Source: Holophagaceae bacterium UBA706 (GTDB taxonomy: Bacteria; Acidobacteriota; Holophagae; Holophagales; Holophagaceae). From it: 7,147 bases of DNA. The notes beneath the pieces were generated by a model. The model worked only from the letters and a program-made list of their open reading frames with translations, did not search any database and was not told the DNA's origin. Shown here in pieces: positions 6,024-7,147 of the stretch. The position numbers and the translations under genes are program-made. Within the stretch, counting starts at the first letter, position 1, and each line of letters begins with the position of its first letter. The stretch is from NCBI GenBank assembly GCA_002298155.1, contig DBME01000142.1, forward strand, positions 2,943-10,089, given 5' to 3'.

Positions 6024-6251
6024 ATGATCACTTCTCCGTTTCCATACATTTCGATGATTGTGCTTTTGGCCAGCAACGGAAAACCATCCACTAGCAATCA
6101 AACACATATAGTTCGGGCCATTCCGATTACCTATCTTGACGAAGCCTACCGGTGGATCGATCAACACTCTAAGGCGCTGGGATCTCGCGGAGGTACGCGG
6201 AGAAAGGATCTTGACGGATTTTTGCTCAGGATTTCCTGGGTGCTCAACTAG
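6024..6251 (+). CDS. Hypothetical 75-residue protein, possibly a remnant
   Basis: Reads MITSPFPYISMIVLLASNGK onward and ends ITYLDEAYRWIDQHSKALGS, then a basic stretch (RGGTRRKDLDG) and FLLRISWVLN. The amphipathic helix around LDEAYRWIDQHSK looks like real protein. No family is recognised. The ATG at 6024 overlaps the TGA of a 14-codon ORF (ATGA), which would allow coupled translation. A longer version from TTG 5994 is possible but has no Shine-Dalgarno. The TAG at 6249-6251 interleaves with the stop codon of the converging regulator gene. It may be the 3' part of a gene cut by island formation. Confidence 0.4.
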   Translation: MITSPFPYISMIVLLASNGKPSTSNQTHIVRAIPITYLDEAYRWIDQHSKALGSRGGTRRKDLDGFLLRISWVLN

Positions 6252-6616
6252 TCGCAGGCCAGCCCCGCCGTCTCCTGGATGCTCGTCCGGATCTGATTCA
6301 GGGTGAAGGGCTTGGGCACCACCCGCGCATGGGGGTCATGGGCCAGGGCGTCCTCCACGGCAGCGTCCACGTTACCCGTGGCCAGGAGCACCGGCAGGTT
6401 GGGCTTGAAGGCGCGCAGGCGCCGCAGGGTCTCCACGCCGCCCATCTCGGGCATGGTCACGTCCATGATCACCAGGTCCGGCTCGGGGCCCGTCTCCAGA
6501 AAGGCGAGGGCCTTGGCCCCGCGGTCCGCGGTGTCCACATGGTGGCCCAGGATTTCGAGAAGGCTTGGAATCGAGGCCAGGATGAGGTCGTCGTCGTCCA
6601 CCAGAAGAATGTTCAT
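6248..6616 (-). CDS. Single-domain CheY-like response regulator
   Basis: A 122-residue stand-alone receiver domain with no output domain. It has the acidic cluster D7-D10 in NILLVDDDD, phospho-acceptor D52 in LVIMDVTMPEMGG, T80 in PVLLATGN, and K102 in VPKPFTLNQI. It should take a phosphoryl group from a histidine kinase or phosphotransfer protein elsewhere and act by protein binding. No kinase or chemotaxis gene lies next to it, so its partner is unknown. The ATG at 6616 is chosen because the receiver fold begins there and GGAGG lies seven bases upstream; the frame is open further upstream to 7081 but that part is a shadow of the divergent lipoprotein gene. The base composition returns to GC-rich exactly here. 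Confidence 0.92.
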   Translation of the reverse strand: MNILLVDDDDLILASIPSLLEILGHHVDTADRGAKALAFLETGPEPDLVIMDVTMPEMGGVETLRRLRAFKPNLPVLLATGNVDAAVEDALAHDPHARVVPKPFTLNQIRTSIQETAGLACD

Positions 6617-6682
6617 GGAAGGTCCTCCACCTGGGGGGGATCCGGATCGCGTCGCCGGAATGCATTTCAACTGAGGGTGAAG

Positions 6683-6691
6683 TCTATACCA
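6683..6691 (-). promoter_or_regulatory. Possible extended -10 promoter for the response regulator
   Basis: On the minus strand TGGTATAGA matches an extended -10 (TGnTATAAT) and would start transcription about 60 bases before the regulator ATG. No convincing -35 is seen. It lies in the 168-bp gap between divergent genes. Confidence 0.35.
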
Positions 6692-6745
6692 TACGGGCGC
6701 CACCGGCACCGGAAAGTCGCGGGAGGGCGCTTGCGGTATCCTTGG

Positions 6746-6767
6746 GGTTCGCCCCCGGGGCGGAACC
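6746..6767 (+). other. Hairpin just upstream of a ribosome binding site
   Basis: GGTTCGCCCC pairs with GGGGCGGAACC (one bulged G) immediately before the AGGAG at 6772-6776 of the lipoprotein gene. In the transcript it would fold close to the ribosome binding site. It may influence translation or mRNA stability. High GC makes chance folding likely. Confidence 0.3.
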
Positions 6768-6784
6768 TTCCAGGAGTCTTGATT

Positions 6785-7147
6785 ATGCGTCTCACCACCA
6801 CCCTTCTCGCCGCATGCGCCGCCCTGGCGCTCGGCATGCCCATCGCCTGCTCCAAGTCCAAGCAGGAAACCCCGGCCCTCGCCCCCGCCCCGACCGGCAA
6901 GGGCGCCCTCCAGGGTCCGGTGCAGGAGGTTCTCGCCGCCCCGCCCTACACCTACCTGCGGGTCAAGACCGCCGGGGGCGACGTGTGGGCCGCCGTGCCC
7001 GCCGCGGACATCAAGGTGGGGGCCATGGTCACCGTGAACGTCCAGCTGCGCATGGAGAAGTTCGAGTCCCCTTCCCTGCACCGGACCTTCGACACCCTGT
7101 TCATGGGCACCCTGCCCGGCGCCGAGGGCGCTCCCGCGGCGGGTGCC
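6785..7147 (+). CDS. Small probable lipoprotein with beta-rich (NrfJ-like/OB-fold-like) domain, 3' end outside window
   Basis: 121 codons are read, open at the right edge. The N-terminus (MRLTTTLLAACAALALG) is a signal sequence leading to PIAC-SKSKQE. Cys22 is the probable lipid site, although Pro at -3 is not the usual Leu. After an Ala/Pro linker comes GALQGPVQEVL, then YTYLRVKT (55-62), VWAAVP (67-72), KVGAMVTV and FESPSLHRTFDTLFMG. The sequence pattern (YTY, VWAAVP, KVG, F.S..L.RTFD...FG) is what I recall from small exported proteins in Geobacter-like metal reducers, sometimes labelled NrfJ-like. This link is from memory and not certain. AGGAG lies eight bases before the ATG. The gene is divergent from the response regulator and shares the 168-bp control region with it. 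Confidence 0.8.
   Translation, partial: MRLTTTLLAACAALALGMPIACSKSKQETPALAPAPTGKGALQGPVQEVLAAPPYTYLRVKTAGGDVWAAVPAADIKVGAMVTVNVQLRMEKFESPSLHRTFDTLFMGTLPGAEGAPAAGA

Noticed and set aside
4727..6024. Shared 12-mer GGACATACAGAT in the GYF_2 gene and near 6013
   Set aside because: One or two shared 12-mers are expected by chance in a window of this length, and flanking bases do not align.
3918..6251. Integron cassette array with attC sites
   Set aside because: I looked for paired RYYYAAC and GTTRRRY core sites around the repeats and did not find them, and no integrase gene is present; the repeats differ from attC.
6735..6741. GGTATCC upstream of the lipoprotein as a third GGATAC module
   Set aside because: It is a single box without the second and third boxes at 29/13-bp spacing.
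6617..7081. N-terminal extension of the CheY-like regulator to 7081
   Set aside because: The receiver fold begins at the ATG at 6616 with a good ribosome site; the extension is antisense to the lipoprotein gene and its control region.
1..7147. CRISPR arrays, tRNA, rRNA, insertion sequences
   Set aside because: No short regularly spaced repeats, cloverleaf sequences, rRNA landmarks or transposase motifs were seen.

Overview
The window is a GC-rich bacterial chromosome segment (roughly 70% G+C by eye on both flanks). Its style fits an Acidobacteriota genome of the Holophaga/Geothrix type: strong CCAGG/GGCC bias, a CreBC-type regulator pair, a Ste24-like M48 protease, and a small lipoprotein of a kind known from metal-reducing anaerobes. 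That placement is an inference from gene style only.

Left block (1-3680, all minus strand). Read in transcription order it holds an integral-membrane M48 (Ste24/CAAX-prenyl-protease-type) metallopeptidase (3680-2355), a small secreted OB-fold-like protein (2251-1838), the response regulator creB (1746-1069) and the sensor kinase creC (from 1078, overlapping creB by 10 bp). CreC runs off the left edge after 359 codons, before its ATPase domain. creB-creC is a clear translationally coupled pair. The membership of the two upstream genes in the same transcript is only suggested by strand and short gaps.

Middle block (about 3700-6251, plus strand). The base composition drops visibly (about 50-55% G+C by eye), and five small genes lie in one direction: a secreted protein of unknown function, a GYF_2-domain protein with two membrane segments (probable TTG start at 4623), a four-helix membrane protein, a single-pass small membrane protein and a short hypothetical ORF. 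None is a recognisable transposase, phage or integrase gene. The block carries two families of diverged repeats. One lies upstream of genes 1 and 2 (GGATAC boxes at identical spacing, ending in TCCAAACCA). The other spans the last 18 codons, the stop and the downstream region of genes 2 and 4 (85 bp, 71 identical). Small genes bounded by recurring 5' and 3' modules look like a cassette-like accessory island, and this is the most unusual feature of the window.

Right block (6248-7147). GC-rich sequence resumes exactly at the stop codon of a minus-strand single-domain CheY-like response regulator (6616-6248). A divergent plus-strand gene for a small lipoprotein (6785 onward, open at the right edge) follows. 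The regulator and the last island ORF converge with their stop codons interleaved at CTAG, leaving no room for a terminator.
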